64,000 bases of DNA from Peptoclostridium sp. (GCF_009881055.1 NZ_WXFG01000008.1:1-64000); one strand, 5' to 3'. Positions 14,899 to 25,724 are shown, counted from the first letter of the stretch. Numbers and translations: made by a program. Notes: generated by a model from the letters alone, not told the origin.

Positions 14899-15327
14899 CT
14901 ATATGTTTAGTGCTTCTGGCTTTTGAGCTTCGTGATCGTGAACTGAGCCTGTGTAAACTCTAAGTCTTGTCATCATTCTGCTTCTAAGCTTATTCTTTGG
15001 AAGCATTCCTTTAACTGCGTGCATTATAACTTCTTCAGGCTTCTCTGCCATAAGTCTTCTGTATGGTATTTCCTGAAGGTTTCCAACATAACCTGTATGG
15101 TATCTGTAAAGCTTCTGATCAAGCTTTTTACCAGTAAGCTTAACTTCACCCGCATTTAGAACTATAACAAAGTCTCCTCCATCAACATGCGGAGTGTATG
15201 TTGGCTTGTTTTTTCCCATTAGTACCATTGCTATTTGAGAAGTAAGACGTCCAAGAGTCTTTCCCTTAGCGTCAACTACGTACCATTTTCTTTGAACTTC
15301 GCTTGGCTTAGCTATATAAGATTTCAT
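14899..15327 (-). CDS. rplM: Ribosomal protein L13
   Basis: The 142-residue L13 has the family features: a [14 protein letters not shown] start region, the HVDGGDFV loop and the MLPKNKLR signature. It is an early 50S assembly protein. It is the first gene of the rplM-rpsI operon with its own consensus promoter; the 5' leader of about 90 nt may be autoregulatory. Confidence 0.98.
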   Translation of the reverse strand: MKSYIAKPSEVQRKWYVVDAKGKTLGRLTSQIAMVLMGKNKPTYTPHVDGGDFVIVLNAGEVKLTGKKLDQKLYRYHTGYVGNLQEIPYRRLMAEKPEEVIMHAVKGMLPKNKLRSRMMTRLRVYTGSVHDHEAQKPEALNI

Positions 15328-15420
15328 ACATTTCCCTCCTTACTGACATTCCTGATGATACTCATTTCACCATTATATATAATAGCTTCCGGGGCTGTGT
15401 GGTCTATTATAATAACATAC
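15328..15420 (-). promoter_or_regulatory. Candidate L13 autoregulatory leader
   Basis: About 90 nt between the predicted start of transcription and rplM contain ACCACACAGCCCCGGAAGC and an AT-rich inverted stretch before the GGAGG. Firmicutes often have a structured L13 leader here. I cannot fold it to the published consensus by eye, so this stays a candidate. Confidence 0.4.
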
Positions 15421-15426
15421 CATATA

Positions 15427-15455
15427 ATTTTAATACATACCCTTATTCGTGTCAA
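15427..15455 (-). promoter_or_regulatory. Sigma-A promoter of rplM-rpsI
   Basis: TTGACA (15450-15455), 17 bp, TAAAAT (15427-15432) on the minus strand, just downstream of the truA stop codon. Confidence 0.85.
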
Positions 15456-15462
15456 TAGTAAA

Positions 15463-16197
15463 TTAATAATATACTTCGCTTAAAAAAAGACCTTCTGGCG
15501 GAGCTGTCTTTCCTGCCCTTGTCCTGTCACCAGAACTTATTATTTCCGGAATTTCGCAAGCTGCTATCTTGCCAAGCCCCACATAAACAAGCGTTCCGGC
15601 GATTATTCTGACCATGTTGTAAAGGAAGCCGTCTCCGCTTATGTGAAGCTCAATAAGGTCTCCCGACTTTATTAGCTCTGCAGCGTATATAGTTCTGACG
15701 CTGCTGTTTTCAGATCCGCCTGTCGCCTTGAACGCGCTGAAGTCATGTCTCCCTACAAAATGCCCAGACGCCTCCTTCATTGCCTCAAAATCCAAGCTGC
15801 GAGTCACATGCCATGCAAAATCCCTATGTATAGGAGACCGCGAAGCCCTGCTACATATCCTATATATATACTTCTTGCCCTTTGCGCTGAACCTGGCGTG
15901 GAAATCCGCTTCAGCCTCCTGCGCACTCACAACGGCAATATCGTCAGGGAGCGCGCTGTTTAAAGCCAGCGGCAGCTTTTCCACCGGTATCCTTGTGCCG
16001 GCTCTGAAGCTGACGCACAGGCCAAGGGCATGCACACCAGCATCTGTACGCGAGCTTGCGTATGTCTTGGGCTTCTCCCCCATAATTTTCTCTATCGCCT
16101 CGTCAAGTCTTTGCTGCACCGTGACTGCGTTATTTTGCTTTTGCCATCCAGCGTACCTTGTACCCTTGTATTCTAGTATCAGCTTTATGTTCTTCAT
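15463..16197 (-). CDS. truA: tRNA pseudouridine synthase A
   Basis: TruA makes pseudouridine at positions 38-40 of the tRNA anticodon arm. The 244-residue protein carries the catalytic Asp in SSRTDAGVHALG and the conserved YKGTRYAGWQKQ N-terminus; FLYNMVRIIAGTL near the C-terminus is the second family signature. It follows ecfT by 6 nt, as in many Firmicutes, where ecfA1-ecfA2-ecfT-truA sits between rplQ and rplM. Confidence 0.97.
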   Translation of the reverse strand: MKNIKLILEYKGTRYAGWQKQNNAVTVQQRLDEAIEKIMGEKPKTYASSRTDAGVHALGLCVSFRAGTRIPVEKLPLALNSALPDDIAVVSAQEAEADFHARFSAKGKKYIYRICSRASRSPIHRDFAWHVTRSLDFEAMKEASGHFVGRHDFSAFKATGGSENSSVRTIYAAELIKSGDLIELHISGDGFLYNMVRIIAGTLVYVGLGKIAACEIPEIISSGDRTRAGKTAPPEGLFLSEVYY

Positions 16198-16203
16198 AAT
16201 CGC

Positions 16204-17004
16204 CTACCATATCCATCTGGAAGCTACTATAAAGGCTATATATACGCCCATAAGCGCATACGCCATGTAATCTCGCTTTTCCATCATAAGCTGCTTCATC
16301 CTCGTCCTGTTCTCTCCGCCTCTGTAGCACCTTGCCTCCATTGCCATTGCAAGCTCGTCCGCCCTTCGAAAGGCGCTTATGAAGAGAGGCACTAGAAGCG
16401 GTATCATGTTCTTTGCCCTGGTCACAAGATTCTTGCCTTCAAAGTCAGCCCCTCTTGCCATCTGTGCCTTCATAATCTTGTCTGTCTCGTCAAGCAGCGT
16501 AGGTATGAACCTTAATGCTATAGTCATCATCATGGCGAGCTCATGTGCAGGTATTCCTATCTTTTTGAACGGATTGAGAAGTATCTCAATGCCGTCTGTA
16601 AGCTGTATTGGCGAAGTTGCAAGCGTAAGCATTGAGGTTCCCACTATCAGCAGCATAAGCCTTATTACCATGAACACGCCCTGTCTTAAACCCTCTTCGC
16701 TGATTTTGAATATCCAAGCATCCCATAGTATCCTTCCCGGAGTCAGAAAGATGTTTATTGCGAGTGTAAGTAGCAGCAGCGGCAGCAGCGGCTTTAAACC
16801 CTTGAGTATGTATCCGGGTGGAATTTTGGAAATCCCTATTACAAGCCCCAAAAAAGCAAATACTGCAATATATGGAACGAATGAGTCTATTACAAAAAGT
16901 GAGGCCATGAATGCAAATGTGCTTATTATCTTGACCCTCGGATCAAGCCTGTGAAGCAATGATTCGCAAGGGTAGTACTGTCCTATGGTGATATCTTTAA
17001 TCAT
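16204..17004 (-). CDS. ecfT: ECF transporter transmembrane subunit EcfT
   Basis: EcfT is the scaffold that couples the two ATPases to interchangeable vitamin-binding S-components in group II ECF transporters. The 266-residue protein has five or more hydrophobic segments. It also has the cytosolic coupling helices with the two Ala-Arg-Gly-type motifs, seen here as MARGADF and [13 protein letters not shown]. It overlaps ecfA2 by 4 nt (ATGA), so synthesis of the module is coupled. No S-component is encoded in the window, as expected for the shared energizing module. Confidence 0.95.
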   Translation of the reverse strand: MIKDITIGQYYPCESLLHRLDPRVKIISTFAFMASLFVIDSFVPYIAVFAFLGLVIGISKIPPGYILKGLKPLLPLLLLTLAINIFLTPGRILWDAWIFKISEEGLRQGVFMVIRLMLLIVGTSMLTLATSPIQLTDGIEILLNPFKKIGIPAHELAMMMTIALRFIPTLLDETDKIMKAQMARGADFEGKNLVTRAKNMIPLLVPLFISAFRRADELAMAMEARCYRGGENRTRMKQLMMEKRDYMAYALMGVYIAFIVASRWIW

Positions 17005-17864
17005 AGCTTGCCATGCTCCTTCATGTATTTTACTATCTCGTCCTTGGCCTCCTGCAATGTTATTATGTCGGGCCTAATGTCAAAGCCTCTTTCCCTCAGC
17101 CTGTTGACAAGCTCGAGCACGGAAGGGACTCCCAGACCTATTTCCTTGAGCCTGCTCTCATACTTGAATACCTCTCTTGGGGTTCCGGCTATTTCCACAT
17201 TCCCCTTGTTCATTACTATTATCCGGTCCACAAGCTTGGCCATATCCTCCATGCTGTGAGATACCACTATTATAGTCATCCCATATTTTTTGTGCAACGC
17301 TTTTATCTGCGAGAATATCTCGTCCCTGCCCCTTGGATCAAGACCTGCTGTGGGCTCGTCGAGTATAAGCACCTCAGGCTTCATGGCGATGACTCCAGCT
17401 ATTGCCACTCTTCTTCTTTGGCCTCCTGAGAGCTCAAATGGAGACCTGTCATTTAAAACTTCATAGTCAAGGCCCACTATCTCCATGGCTTCCTTTACAC
17501 GCTCTCCTATTTCCTCTTCCGACATTCCCAGATTTGCAGGACCAAATGCAATGTCCTTTTGCACAGTCTCTTCAAAAAGCTGGTATTCGGGATACTGGAA
17601 CACAAGGCCCACCTTTTTTCGCACATTCGTAAGATTCACTCCCGGAGCAGTTATCTCAAGGCCGTTTACCTCTATGCTTCCTGAGGACGGCTTCAAAAGC
17701 CCGTTGAGATGCTGTATCAGCGTCGACTTGCCTGAGCCCGTGTGGCCTATGAGGCCTATGAATTCTCCTTTTTCAATCTCAAGACTCACGCCATCTAAGG
17801 CCTTGCTTTCAAAAGGGCTTTTGGGATTGTATATGTGGACTAAGTCCTTCACTATTATAGACAT
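17001..17864 (-). CDS. ecfA2: ECF transporter ATPase EcfA2
   Basis: This ABC ATPase of 287 residues has Walker [10 protein letters not shown], the Q-loop in [14 protein letters not shown], the signature LSGGQRRR, Walker [14 protein letters not shown] and the switch His in VVSHSMEDM. The [10 protein letters not shown] stretch is typical of EcfA2. It pairs with EcfA1, which it overlaps by 10 nt, and with EcfT. Confidence 0.95.
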   Translation of the reverse strand: MSIIVKDLVHIYNPKSPFESKALDGVSLEIEKGEFIGLIGHTGSGKSTLIQHLNGLLKPSSGSIEVNGLEITAPGVNLTNVRKKVGLVFQYPEYQLFEETVQKDIAFGPANLGMSEEEIGERVKEAMEIVGLDYEVLNDRSPFELSGGQRRRVAIAGVIAMKPEVLILDEPTAGLDPRGRDEIFSQIKALHKKYGMTIIVVSHSMEDMAKLVDRIIVMNKGNVEIAGTPREVFKYESRLKEIGLGVPSVLELVNRLRERGFDIRPDIITLQEAKDEIVKYMKEHGKL

Positions 17865-18685
17865 AAGCTGTTCACCATCTCATCTACAGTAAGTATGTCA
17901 CTGTCAATTTTTATTCCGGCCTTGCTCAGTTCGTATGCCAGTTCTGTCATGAAGGGAACGTCAAGCCCAAGGCTCTTAAGCTTATCTACCTGTACAAATA
18001 TCTCACGCGGCCTTCCCTGCATAACAATGCGGCCTTCCTCCATGACTATAACCCTGTCGGCGTCTACCGCCTCCTCCATGAAGTGGGTTATATGTATTAT
18101 GGTTATGCCTTCCTGCTTATTGAGCTTTCTTATGGTGCTCATTACCTCTATTCTGCCCGAGGGGTCCAGCATCGCAGTTGACTCGTCAAATATTATGCAG
18201 TCGGGCTTCATGGCAATCACGCCTGCTATTGCCACTCTCTGCTTTTGTCCTCCCGAAAGCAGATGCGGCCCTTTTTTCCTGAACTCATACATGTCTACGG
18301 CTTCAAGAGCTTCCTTTACACGCACTCTAATCTCGCTGGACTCTACCCCCAAATTCTCAGGACCGAATGCCACATCCTCCTCGACTACTGTGGCAACTAT
18401 CTGGTTGTCGGGGTTCTGGAATACCATGCCCGCAGCCTGCCTTATGTCCCAAAGTCTCGAATCATCTCTTGTGTCCATATTTTTTACAGTTACAGAGCCC
18501 TTTGTCGGCTTTAGTATGGCATTAAGGTGCTTTGCAAGTGTCGACTTACCAGAGCCGTTATGCCCAATTACAGCTATGAATTCGCCCCTGTTTATGCCCA
18601 TGTCTATGCCATCAAGCGCCTTTAGTGTGCCTTCTTCTTTTGCATACTCAAACTCAACGCCTTCAACGCTTATTATATTATCCAT
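17855..18685 (-). CDS. ecfA1: ECF transporter ATPase EcfA1
   Basis: This ABC ATPase of 276 residues has Walker [10 protein letters not shown], the Q-loop [26 protein letters not shown], the signature LSGGQKQR and Walker [14 protein letters not shown]. The Glu-Ser pair after the Walker B aspartate is usual for EcfA1. The ATG at 18685 has GGAGAG 8 nt upstream; an earlier in-frame start would overlap the promoter. It is the first gene of ecfA1-ecfA2-ecfT-truA. Confidence 0.95.
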   Translation of the reverse strand: MDNIISVEGVEFEYAKEEGTLKALDGIDMGINRGEFIAVIGHNGSGKSTLAKHLNAILKPTKGSVTVKNMDTRDDSRLWDIRQAAGMVFQNPDNQIVATVVEEDVAFGPENLGVESSEIRVRVKEALEAVDMYEFRKKGPHLLSGGQKQRVAIAGVIAMKPDCIIFDESTAMLDPSGRIEVMSTIRKLNKQEGITIIHITHFMEEAVDADRVIVMEEGRIVMQGRPREIFVQVDKLKSLGLDVPFMTELAYELSKAGIKIDSDILTVDEMVNSLCL

Positions 18686-18706
18686 GTATATTCTCTCCAG
18701 TACATT

Positions 18707-18734
18707 ATTATAAGCCTCACTTAGTAACATTCAA
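18707..18734 (-). promoter_or_regulatory. Sigma-A promoter of ecfA1-ecfA2-ecfT-truA
   Basis: TTGAAT (18729-18734), 16 bp, TATAAT (18707-18712) on the minus strand, 22 bp before the ecfA1 start codon. Its position behind the rplQ hairpin suggests that the transporter genes are not only read through from the ribosomal operon. Confidence 0.6.
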
Positions 18735-18784
18735 TTCCAATTATATAAAAATAAAAGGCATTTTGAAATAGACCTAATAATAAA

Positions 18785-18838
18785 AATTCCCACTTTTGTA
18801 ATGCATGAATTTCTTCATGTATTACAAAAATGGGAATT
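18785..18838 (-). terminator. Long-stem terminator after rplQ
   Basis: Two 25-nt arms (18785-18809 and 18814-18838) are inverted repeats with 23 of 25 identities and a 4-nt loop. In the minus transcript the stem ends in GGGAAUU followed by UUUAUUAUU, so it can act as a terminator of the long S10-spc-alpha transcript, but the stem is far longer than needed. Confidence 0.6.
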
Positions 18839-18863
18839 AAGCCTGCGCCTAATTCCCTGGATG

Positions 18864-19205
18864 TTATACTAGCTCTATGATGGCCATTTCAGCTGCATCG
18901 CCTCTTCTTGGACCAACTTTCATTATTCTTGTATATCCACCGTTTCTTTCAGTGTAATTCTTTGCTATTTCGTCGAAAAGCTTAGTAACAACCGCTCTGT
19001 CCAGCACATATGCAAGTGCCTGACGCTTAGCATGCAGGTCTCCCCTTTTGCCAAGAGTGATCATTTTCTCAGCCACTCTACGAACTTCCTTTGCTCTTGT
19101 TTCAGTAGTCTGTATTCTTCCACTTCTTAGAAGGTCCGTAACAAGGTTTCTAAGCATGAGATTTCTATGAGCTGTAACACGACCTAGCTTACGCTCTTTA
19201 GCCAT
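18864..19205 (-). CDS. rplQ: Ribosomal protein L17
   Basis: The 113-residue L17 starts with the standard [20 protein letters not shown] block (after KERK) and contains the basic [21 protein letters not shown] region. It sits at the exit-tunnel side of the 50S subunit. It is the last gene of the alpha operon, 17 nt behind rpoA, followed by the long hairpin. Confidence 0.98.
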   Translation of the reverse strand: MAKERKLGRVTAHRNLMLRNLVTDLLRSGRIQTTETRAKEVRRVAEKMITLGKRGDLHAKRQALAYVLDRAVVTKLFDEIAKNYTERNGGYTRIMKVGPRRGDAAEMAIIELV

Positions 19206-19222
19206 GACTATACCTCCTTCGC

Positions 19223-20170
19223 CTAATCTTCACTCGGTTTGAGACCCAGGCCAAGCTCTAAAAGCTTTCTTTCAACCTCTTCAAGCGATTTCTTTCCTAA
19301 GTTTCTAACCTTCATCATGTCTTCTTCTGTCTTAGATGTGAGCTCTTCCACAGTATTTATACCAGCCCTCTTGAGGCAGTTGTACGATCTTACTGAAAGG
19401 TCGAGCTCTTCTATTGTCATCTCAAGGACTTTTTCTTTCTTGTCCTCTTCTTTTTCTACCATTATTTCAACATTTCCCACATGCTGAGTAAGGTCTATGA
19501 ACAGGTTGAGGTGTTCAACAAGAATTTTTGCTGCCAGCGAAATCCCTTCCTGAGGGTTTATGCTGCCGTTAGTCCATACCTCGAGTATGAGCTTGTCATA
19601 GTCAGTTATCTGGCCTACTCTTGTATTTTCAACCTTGTAGCTTACCTTTTCAACAGGAGTGTATATTGAATCTATAGGTATTACACCTATTGGCATGCTG
19701 CTTGTCTTGTTGTTTTCTGCCGATACATATCCTCTGCCCTTGTCTACATTGATTTCCATGTAGAGTTTGGAGCCTTTTTCCATAGTCGCTATGTGCAGGT
19801 CAGAGTTGAGTATCTGAACATCCGGCGGACATATTATGTCTCCGGCTGTAATAACCCCTTCTCCCTCAGCATCGATTATGAGCGTCCTTGGTCCGTCTCC
19901 GTCAATCTTTGCTGAAAGCTCCTTCAGTGAAAGGATCATCTCTGTTACATCCTCTTTCACTCCGGGTATAGTCGAAAATTCATGCAGAACTCCGTCTATC
20001 TTTGCAGATGTAACTGCAACTCCTGGCAGTGAAGAGAGCAGAATCCTTCTTAGGGCATTGCCTATTGTGATTCCATATCCTCTTTCCAAAGGTTCTACTA
20101 CGAACGTGCCGTACTTTCCGTCTTGGCTGAGCTCGACAATTTCCACTTTGGGTTTTTCTATTTCAATCAT
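19223..20170 (-). CDS. rpoA: RNA polymerase alpha subunit
   Basis: The 315-residue alpha has the N-terminal assembly domain ([23 protein letters not shown] is diagnostic) and, after a KEEDKKEK linker, the C-terminal domain from about 235. The C-terminal domain carries the helix-hairpin-helix [12 protein letters not shown]-type block ([18 protein letters not shown]), which binds UP elements and activators. It lies in the usual place between rpsD and rplQ. Confidence 0.98.
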   Translation of the reverse strand: MIEIEKPKVEIVELSQDGKYGTFVVEPLERGYGITIGNALRRILLSSLPGVAVTSAKIDGVLHEFSTIPGVKEDVTEMILSLKELSAKIDGDGPRTLIIDAEGEGVITAGDIICPPDVQILNSDLHIATMEKGSKLYMEINVDKGRGYVSAENNKTSSMPIGVIPIDSIYTPVEKVSYKVENTRVGQITDYDKLILEVWTNGSINPQEGISLAAKILVEHLNLFIDLTQHVGNVEIMVEKEEDKKEKVLEMTIEELDLSVRSYNCLKRAGINTVEELTSKTEEDMMKVRNLGKKSLEEVERKLLELGLGLKPSED

Positions 20171-20227
20171 CTAATGCCCCTCCTTATTAGGTTTAAATGC
20201 TTCGAGGGTAGCCATATTGCCACTTTA

Positions 20228-20848
20228 TTACTTAGAGTATAGCTCTACAATTAGATGCTCTGCTATTTCTAGGTCTATATCTTCTCTAGATGGAAGAGAA
20301 ACAACTTTTCCTGACATTGCTTCTATGTTAACTTCCAGCCAGTTTGGAACAACTCTTGTAAAGTTTTCAACAAGTGACTTAAGCTTTGCTGATGATCTTG
20401 ACCTTTCTTTAACAGCTATGACATCGCCTACTTCAACAACCATTGACGGAATGTTAGCCTTGTGTCCGTTAAGTGTGAAGTGTCCGTGTCTAACTAATTG
20501 TCTAGCTTCTTTTCTCGAGTTAGCAAGGCCCATTCTGTAAACTACGTTGTCAAGTCTTCTCTCTAGAAGGCTAAGTAGGTTATCACCTGCTATTCCGTTC
20601 ATCTTCTCAGCTTTTTCGAAAAGGTTTCTGAACTGAGTCTCAAGAACTCCGTATATTCTCTTAACCTTTTGCTTTTCTCTAAGCTGTATACCATACTCAG
20701 ATGGCTTCTTTCTGCTTTGTCCGTGCTGTCCTGGAGCATAAGCTCTCTTCATTGCACATTTATCTGTATAGCATCTGTCGCCCTTAAGGAAAAGCTTCAT
20801 TCCCTCTCTACGGCAAAGTCTGCACGATGCTTCCGTATATCTTGCCAT
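20228..20848 (-). CDS. rpsD: Ribosomal protein S4 (zinc-binding C+ form)
   Basis: The 206-residue S4 nucleates 30S assembly. The N-terminal zinc knuckle is intact (CRLCRREG ... CYTDKCAM), followed by the S4 RNA-binding domain with [15 protein letters not shown]. The ATG at 20848 (MARYTEASC) is the family start and has AGGAGG upstream; the longer in-frame reading into the preceding gene is ignored. In Firmicutes S4 is often a free-standing autoregulated gene, but here it is inside the alpha operon. Confidence 0.97.
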   Translation of the reverse strand: MARYTEASCRLCRREGMKLFLKGDRCYTDKCAMKRAYAPGQHGQSRKKPSEYGIQLREKQKVKRIYGVLETQFRNLFEKAEKMNGIAGDNLLSLLERRLDNVVYRMGLANSRKEARQLVRHGHFTLNGHKANIPSMVVEVGDVIAVKERSRSSAKLKSLVENFTRVVPNWLEVNIEAMSGKVVSLPSREDIDLEIAEHLIVELYSK

Positions 20849-20870
20849 TAATTTACACCTCCTATTTCTA

Positions 20871-21266
20871 CTAGACTCTTCTTCTCTTTGGTGGCCTGCA
20901 TCCATTGTGAGGAATTGGCGTAACGTCTTTTATCATTGTTATCTCAAGTCCAGCTGCCTGAAGAGATCTTATAGCTGCTTCACGTCCAGCGCCTGGTCCT
21001 TTAACGAATACTTCGATAGACTTAAGGCCGTGAATCATTGCAGCCTTTGCAGCTTCTTCAGCGCACATTTGAGCAGCAAAAGGAGTCGACTTTCTAGATC
21101 CCTTGAATCCAACCTGTCCTGCAGTCGCCCACGATATGACATTTCCCTTTACGTCTGTAAGAGATACTATTGTGTTGTTGAATGTAGATTTTATATGAGC
21201 GTGTCCACGTTCGATATTTTTACGTTCTCTTCTCTTTACACGTGAAACCTTTTTTGGCTTAGCCAT
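20871..21266 (-). CDS. rpsK: Ribosomal protein S11
   Basis: The 131-residue S11 shows [18 protein letters not shown], the glycine-rich [13 protein letters not shown] block and the terminal [15 protein letters not shown], all diagnostic. It forms the platform of the 30S with S6, S15 and S18. It sits between rpsM and rpsD. Confidence 0.98.
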   Translation of the reverse strand: MAKPKKVSRVKRRERKNIERGHAHIKSTFNNTIVSLTDVKGNVISWATAGQVGFKGSRKSTPFAAQMCAEEAAKAAMIHGLKSIEVFVKGPGAGREAAIRSLQAAGLEITMIKDVTPIPHNGCRPPKRRRV

Positions 21267-21288
21267 TACTGTTTTCCCTCCTTACCTA

Positions 21289-21660
21289 CTATTTTTTCTT
21301 TTTACGAGAAACAGTTCTCTTAGGTCCTTTTCTAGTCCTTGCATTAGTCTTAGTTTTTTGACCTCTTAAAGGAAGACCCTTAATGTGACGAATTCCTCTG
21401 TAACACTTGATATCTTTAAGTCTCTTGATGTTAAGCGCTATTTCTCTTCTAAGATCGCCCTCAACAACATAATCTTCGTCTATTATTCTTCTTAGTGTGT
21501 TTACTTCATCTTCGGTAAGATCCTTAACACGAGTATCAGCATTTAATCCAGCAGCTGATATTATCTTGTTTGAAGTATTTCTTCCGATACCGTATATATA
21601 AGTTAGACCGATTTCCACTCTTTTATCTCTTGGTAGATCGACTCCAGCGATTCTCGCCAT
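21289..21660 (-). CDS. rpsM: Ribosomal protein S13
   Basis: The 123-residue S13 has [25 protein letters not shown] at the N-terminus, the [18 protein letters not shown] signature and a basic tail ending in KKKK that contacts P-site tRNA. It contributes to intersubunit bridges at the 30S head. rpmJ lies upstream. Confidence 0.98.
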   Translation of the reverse strand: MARIAGVDLPRDKRVEIGLTYIYGIGRNTSNKIISAAGLNADTRVKDLTEDEVNTLRRIIDEDYVVEGDLRREIALNIKRLKDIKCYRGIRHIKGLPLRGQKTKTNARTRKGPKRTVSRKKKK

Positions 21661-21785
21661 GCTGTTTTACACCTCCTACATAATAACCGTTTTATAGCGT
21701 AGGCTTTAATTTATTATAAACTCGTATCATTGCCACAACTTAGTATTATAATACATTAAAACCCAAATTGCTATATTTATATTTA

Positions 21786-21911
<126 letters not shown>

Positions 21912-21916
21912 TTAGA

Positions 21917-22135
21917 CTACTTCTTGCGCCATACTATCCTTCCCCTTGTAAGGTCATAAGGAGACATTTCTATTGTAACTTTATCTCCTGGAAGTATCCT
22001 TATAAAGTTCATTCTTAGTTTTCCCGAGATATGTGCAAGAACAACGTGATCGTTCTCAAGTTTCACCTTGAACATTGCGTTTGGCAAAGCCTCGACAACG
22101 GTTCCTTCAAGTTCAATTACATCTTTTTTGGCCAT
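21917..22135 (-). CDS. infA: Translation initiation factor IF-1
   Basis: The 72-residue OB-fold protein begins with [20 protein letters not shown] and contains [19 protein letters not shown], typical of IF-1. It binds the 30S A-site during initiation. It lies between the KOW-domain gene and rpmJ. Confidence 0.98.
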   Translation of the reverse strand: MAKKDVIELEGTVVEALPNAMFKVKLENDHVVLAHISGKLRMNFIRILPGDKVTIEMSPYDLTRGRIVWRKK

Positions 22136-22159
22136 TAAGCAACTTACCTCCCGTTTGGA

Positions 22160-22444
22160 TTAGGATCTAAGGCCTAATTTTTCGAGTTCTCTTCGTAAAA
22201 ATGCGTTATTTATCTTTTCGCCGCTTGACAACCTTTTGGCTAGCTCATCCGAGAAAGTACTCAGCTTCACTATGTGCTTTATCTTCTTGAGCTTCGGATT
22301 GTCAATCCTTCTCATGTCTCCATCAGCTACCATGACATAATTTTCGTCAACTACTCTGATTACAAAGAATATGCTGCCTTTATCGCGTCCGGCCTTAGAT
22401 TTAACTGCCTGTCCCACTCTGAATTCATTGTTTTCCATGTTCAC
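22160..22444 (-). CDS. KOW-domain RNA-binding protein (L14e-like)
   Basis: This small 94-residue protein has an N-terminal KOW-like SH3 barrel (FRVGQAVKSKAGRDKGSIFFVIRVVDENYV) and a helical C-terminus. Homologues sit between map and infA in many clostridial spc operons and are annotated as L14e/L6e-like RNA-binding proteins of unknown role; ribosome association is inferred. The GTG at 22444 is preferred because AGAGGTGA is well spaced for it; ATG 22438 is an alternative. Confidence 0.85.
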   Translation of the reverse strand: MNMENNEFRVGQAVKSKAGRDKGSIFFVIRVVDENYVMVADGDMRRIDNPKLKKIKHIVKLSTFSDELAKRLSSGEKINNAFLRRELEKLGLRS

Positions 22445-22466
22445 AAAAGTCACCTCTTCGACTGGC

Positions 22467-23219
22467 CTACTTGCCTATGCAAGTCAAAAGCCTAGGTTCG
22501 TCCTTTGTAATTGCGATAGTATGTTCATAATGGGCTGACTTTTTCCCATCAACTGTTACCGCTGTCCAACCGTCGCCTAAGACTCTTACATGATAGCTGC
22601 CTGCATTCACCATAGGTTCCAGTGCAAGCACCATGCCTTCCTGAAGTCTTACGCCTTTTCCGGGAGGACCGTAGTTGGGTATTTGCGGATCTTCATGCAG
22701 GCTTGCGCCCACTCCGTGTCCTACAAAATCTCTGACAACTGAAAATCCGTTTTCTTCAACATATGCCTGAACTGCATGAGACATGTCCGAAAGTCTGAAT
22801 CCGACTTTTGCAAATTTCAAGCCTTCGTAAAAGCTTTGTCTTGTGACCTCGATAAGCCTTTTGTCTTCAGCGCTTATATTTCCGACGCCGTGTGTCTTTG
22901 CCGCATCGCCATGATAACCCTTGTAGTAAGCTCCTATGTCCAGGCTTATTATATCGCCCTCCTCAAGTGCTCTTGTACTTGGGAAGCCGTGAACCACCTG
23001 CTCATTCACAGATGCGCATATGCTAGAGGGAAATCCTCCGTATCCCTTGAAGGAGGGTTCTGCTCCGCAGCCTTTTATATGTCTTTCCGCAATCTCATCA
23101 AGTTCAATTGTGGTTATTCCAGGCTTTATGCGTTCTCTCAAAAGCTCGTGCACTTCTGCCACAATCTTGCCTGCATCTGCCATGAGCTCTATTTCATTTG
23201 GCGACTTTATTACAATCAT
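22467..23219 (-). CDS. map: Methionine aminopeptidase, type I
   Basis: It removes the N-terminal methionine of nascent proteins. The 250-residue pita-bread-fold enzyme has metal ligands visible in [16 protein letters not shown] (two Asp), [12 protein letters not shown] (His), MVLALEPMV (Glu) and YEHTIAIT (Glu). Start and adk stop overlap (TAATG), so the two genes are coupled. The secY-adk-map-infA order is canonical. Confidence 0.97.
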   Translation of the reverse strand: MIVIKSPNEIELMADAGKIVAEVHELLRERIKPGITTIELDEIAERHIKGCGAEPSFKGYGGFPSSICASVNEQVVHGFPSTRALEEGDIISLDIGAYYKGYHGDAAKTHGVGNISAEDKRLIEVTRQSFYEGLKFAKVGFRLSDMSHAVQAYVEENGFSVVRDFVGHGVGASLHEDPQIPNYGPPGKGVRLQEGMVLALEPMVNAGSYHVRVLGDGWTAVTVDGKKSAHYEHTIAITKDEPRLLTCIGK

Positions 23220-23869
23220 TAAGCTTCACTTCCTAAAGCCTTAACTATATCTTCAAGCACCTTGCCTATAGACTGCTGTCCGTCTATATTGACTAGTATT
23301 CCCTTTTGAGTATAGTATTCTACAAGAGGCGTGGTCTGATCAAGATAAACCTCTATCCTCTTTGTCACTGTTTCTTCGTTATCGTCATCTCTCTGGTAAA
23401 GCTCTCCGCCGCAGTGGTCACACTTGTCGGCTTCTTTTGAAGGATTGAACTCTATGTGGTAAGCCGCTCCGCAATTTCTGCACATTCTTCTTCCCACAGC
23501 TCTGCCTATCAATATGCTCTTGTCAACTTCTATGTTGACTACCTTGTCGAGATTCATGTTCATTTCGCCTAGAACCTTGTCCAGCTCGTCGGCCTGGTTT
23601 ACTGTCCTTGGGAACCCATCAAGCAGGAATCCGGCCTTGCAGTCGTCCTCCATAAGTCTTGACTTCACGATTTCAACTACAAGTTCATCTGGAACCAGAA
23701 GTCCCTTGTCCATGTAATCTTTCGCCTGTCTTCCAAGTTCAGTTCCTTCTTTTATATTCTTTCTAAATATATCGCCTGTTGAAATATGAGGAATGTCATA
23801 TTTTTGAACTATGCTTAAAGCTTGTGTACCCTTACCTGCACCCGGAGGTCCTAGAAGTACCAACCTCAT
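23219..23869 (-). CDS. adk: Adenylate kinase
   Basis: It interconverts AMP, ADP and ATP. The 216-residue long form has the P-loop [10 protein letters not shown] (8-17) and [12 protein letters not shown]. Its LID domain carries a four-cysteine zinc site (CRNC ... CDHC), the Gram-positive variant. It is located between secY and map; the 117-nt gap to secY contains an AGGGGA / TCCCCT hairpin. Confidence 0.97.
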   Translation of the reverse strand: MRLVLLGPPGAGKGTQALSIVQKYDIPHISTGDIFRKNIKEGTELGRQAKDYMDKGLLVPDELVVEIVKSRLMEDDCKAGFLLDGFPRTVNQADELDKVLGEMNMNLDKVVNIEVDKSILIGRAVGRRMCRNCGAAYHIEFNPSKEADKCDHCGGELYQRDDDNEETVTKRIEVYLDQTTPLVEYYTQKGILVNIDGQQSIGKVLEDIVKALGSEA

Positions 23870-23986
23870 TCCATCATCTCCCTAAGTGTTTTGACTGTAA
23901 GGGGATAAAAATCCCCTCCAGCAGTATTGTAATTTCTAGAATGATTTTTATGATTTATCTTGTACGTTTTTTTATTCGATTCTTAA

Positions 23987-25255
23987 TTACTTCAAGAATC
24001 CCTGATAGTGTCTCATAAGCATCTGCTGTTCAACCTGCTTCATTGTCTCAAGCGCAACTCCGACTACTATCAGAAGCGATGTTCCTCCGAACCTGAATGG
24101 GAGGTTTCCAAACTGTATCATAATCGAAGGCAGAGCCGCAACAAGCGCCAGGAATATCGCACCTGCAAAAGTAAGTCTGCTTGATACATTTTGCAGGAAG
24201 TCCGCAGTCGGCTTTCCTGGCCTTATGCCCGGAATGAATCCTCCGTTATTTTTCATGTTATTTGCAACATCTACCGGGTTAAACATTATAGTCGTATAGA
24301 AATACGTAAAGAATATTATCAGCAATGCTTCAAATGAAATGTATATCCAAACTCCAGGACTCGCCGCAGGCGAGAACCATTTTGTTATGAATTCCTGGAA
24401 TCCGCCCTTAACAAACAGGGCTATAGTCTGCGGAAAATAAAGTACAGACACTGCGAATATTACCGGTATAACACCCGCCTGGTTTACCTTTATAGGTATG
24501 TGTGTGCTTTGTCCGCCGTACATTTTTCTTCCTACGACTCTTTTTGCATATTGAACAGGAATTCTTCGCTGTCCCTGCTGTATAGCTATTACAGAAACTA
24601 TAATAGCCAATGCCATAACTGCAAATACTACTAGTTTTATTGGATTGAGCTCTCCGCTTTTAACCAGCTGGAAGCTGTTAAGTATAGCGCCTGGAGCTCT
24701 GGAAATTATACCTATGAATATTATCAAAGACATGCCGTTTCCGATTCCATTTTCAGTGACTTTTTCTCCCAGCCACATAAGGAAGGCTGTTCCTGCTGTA
24801 AGAGTTATTATTACAACAAGTGTCGAGAAAAAATCCGGGCTTATAAGCGCGTTTCTGAAAAGTCCAATGCTTATGCCTATGGACTGCATTAAGGCAAGCA
24901 CTATTGTACCGTATCTTGTGAACTGCGCCATCTTTTTTCTGCCTTCTTCGCCTGACTTAGCCATTTCTTCTACGCTAGGAAGGGCGATTGTAAGCAGCTG
25001 CATTATGATTGACGCTGTGATGTATGGCGTTACACCGAGTGCGAATATTGTAAAGTTCGAGAATGCTCCACCGGCAACCAGGTCATAGAATGAAAGTATG
25101 CCGGCATTTTCAACTACCTGCCTTACATAATCTATGTTTATGCCCGGAACTGGTATTGAAGCTCCTATCCTGAATATTACTATCATCATCAAAGTGTAAA
25201 GCAATCTTTTTCTCAAGTCAGGAATCTTCCACGCATTTTTCAAGGTAGAAAGCAA
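23987..25255 (-). CDS. secY: Preprotein translocase subunit SecY
   Basis: SecY is the channel subunit of the Sec translocon. The 422-residue protein has about ten hydrophobic segments and the family signatures FRIGASIPVPGI near the N-terminus and GIRPGKPTADFL in the C-terminal half. It follows rplO directly, the stop of rplO adjoining its start, as in all spc operons. Confidence 0.98.
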   Translation of the reverse strand: MLSTLKNAWKIPDLRKRLLYTLMMIVIFRIGASIPVPGINIDYVRQVVENAGILSFYDLVAGGAFSNFTIFALGVTPYITASIIMQLLTIALPSVEEMAKSGEEGRKKMAQFTRYGTIVLALMQSIGISIGLFRNALISPDFFSTLVVIITLTAGTAFLMWLGEKVTENGIGNGMSLIIFIGIISRAPGAILNSFQLVKSGELNPIKLVVFAVMALAIIVSVIAIQQGQRRIPVQYAKRVVGRKMYGGQSTHIPIKVNQAGVIPVIFAVSVLYFPQTIALFVKGGFQEFITKWFSPAASPGVWIYISFEALLIIFFTYFYTTIMFNPVDVANNMKNNGGFIPGIRPGKPTADFLQNVSSRLTFAGAIFLALVAALPSIMIQFGNLPFRFGGTSLLIVVGVALETMKQVEQQMLMRHYQGFLK

Positions 25256-25702
25256 TTAGATCACCTCAGCTTTTCCACCAGCCGCTTCTATTTTCTCAAC
25301 AGCAGACTTAGTGAATTTACTAGCTTTCACGCTTATCTTTTTTTCAAGCTTTCCGTTGCCTAGTATTTTAACACCGTCTTTTTCAAGCTTTCTTATTACT
25401 CCGCTCTCTACAAGCAGCGCTGGAGTAACTTCAGTTCCGTCTTCAAATCCGTTTAGTTTATCAACATTAATTATTGAGTATACTTTTTCGAACACGCTGT
25501 TGTTGAATCCACGCTTTGGAAGTCTTCTGAAAAGAGGCATCTGACCTCCCTCGAATCCTGGTCTTACTCCTCCGCCTGAACGTGAGTTTTGTCCTTTCTG
25601 ACCACGAGTAGCTGTCTTACCCATTCCAGAACCAGTACCTCTACCAACTCTTTTCTTGCTCTTTACTGCGCCTTCCGCCGGCTTGAGTTCATGTAGTTTC
25701 AT
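25256..25702 (-). CDS. rplO: Ribosomal protein L15
   Basis: The 148-residue L15 has the glycine- and arginine-rich N-terminus ([23 protein letters not shown]) and RLPKRGFNN, which thread into 23S rRNA, and a compact C-terminal domain. It is a late 50S assembly protein, placed between rpmD and secY. Confidence 0.98.
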   Translation of the reverse strand: MKLHELKPAEGAVKSKKRVGRGTGSGMGKTATRGQKGQNSRSGGGVRPGFEGGQMPLFRRLPKRGFNNSVFEKVYSIINVDKLNGFEDGTEVTPALLVESGVIRKLEKDGVKILGNGKLEKKISVKASKFTKSAVEKIEAAGGKAEVI

Positions 25703-25724
25703 AGTTACACCTCCTTACGTTAAC

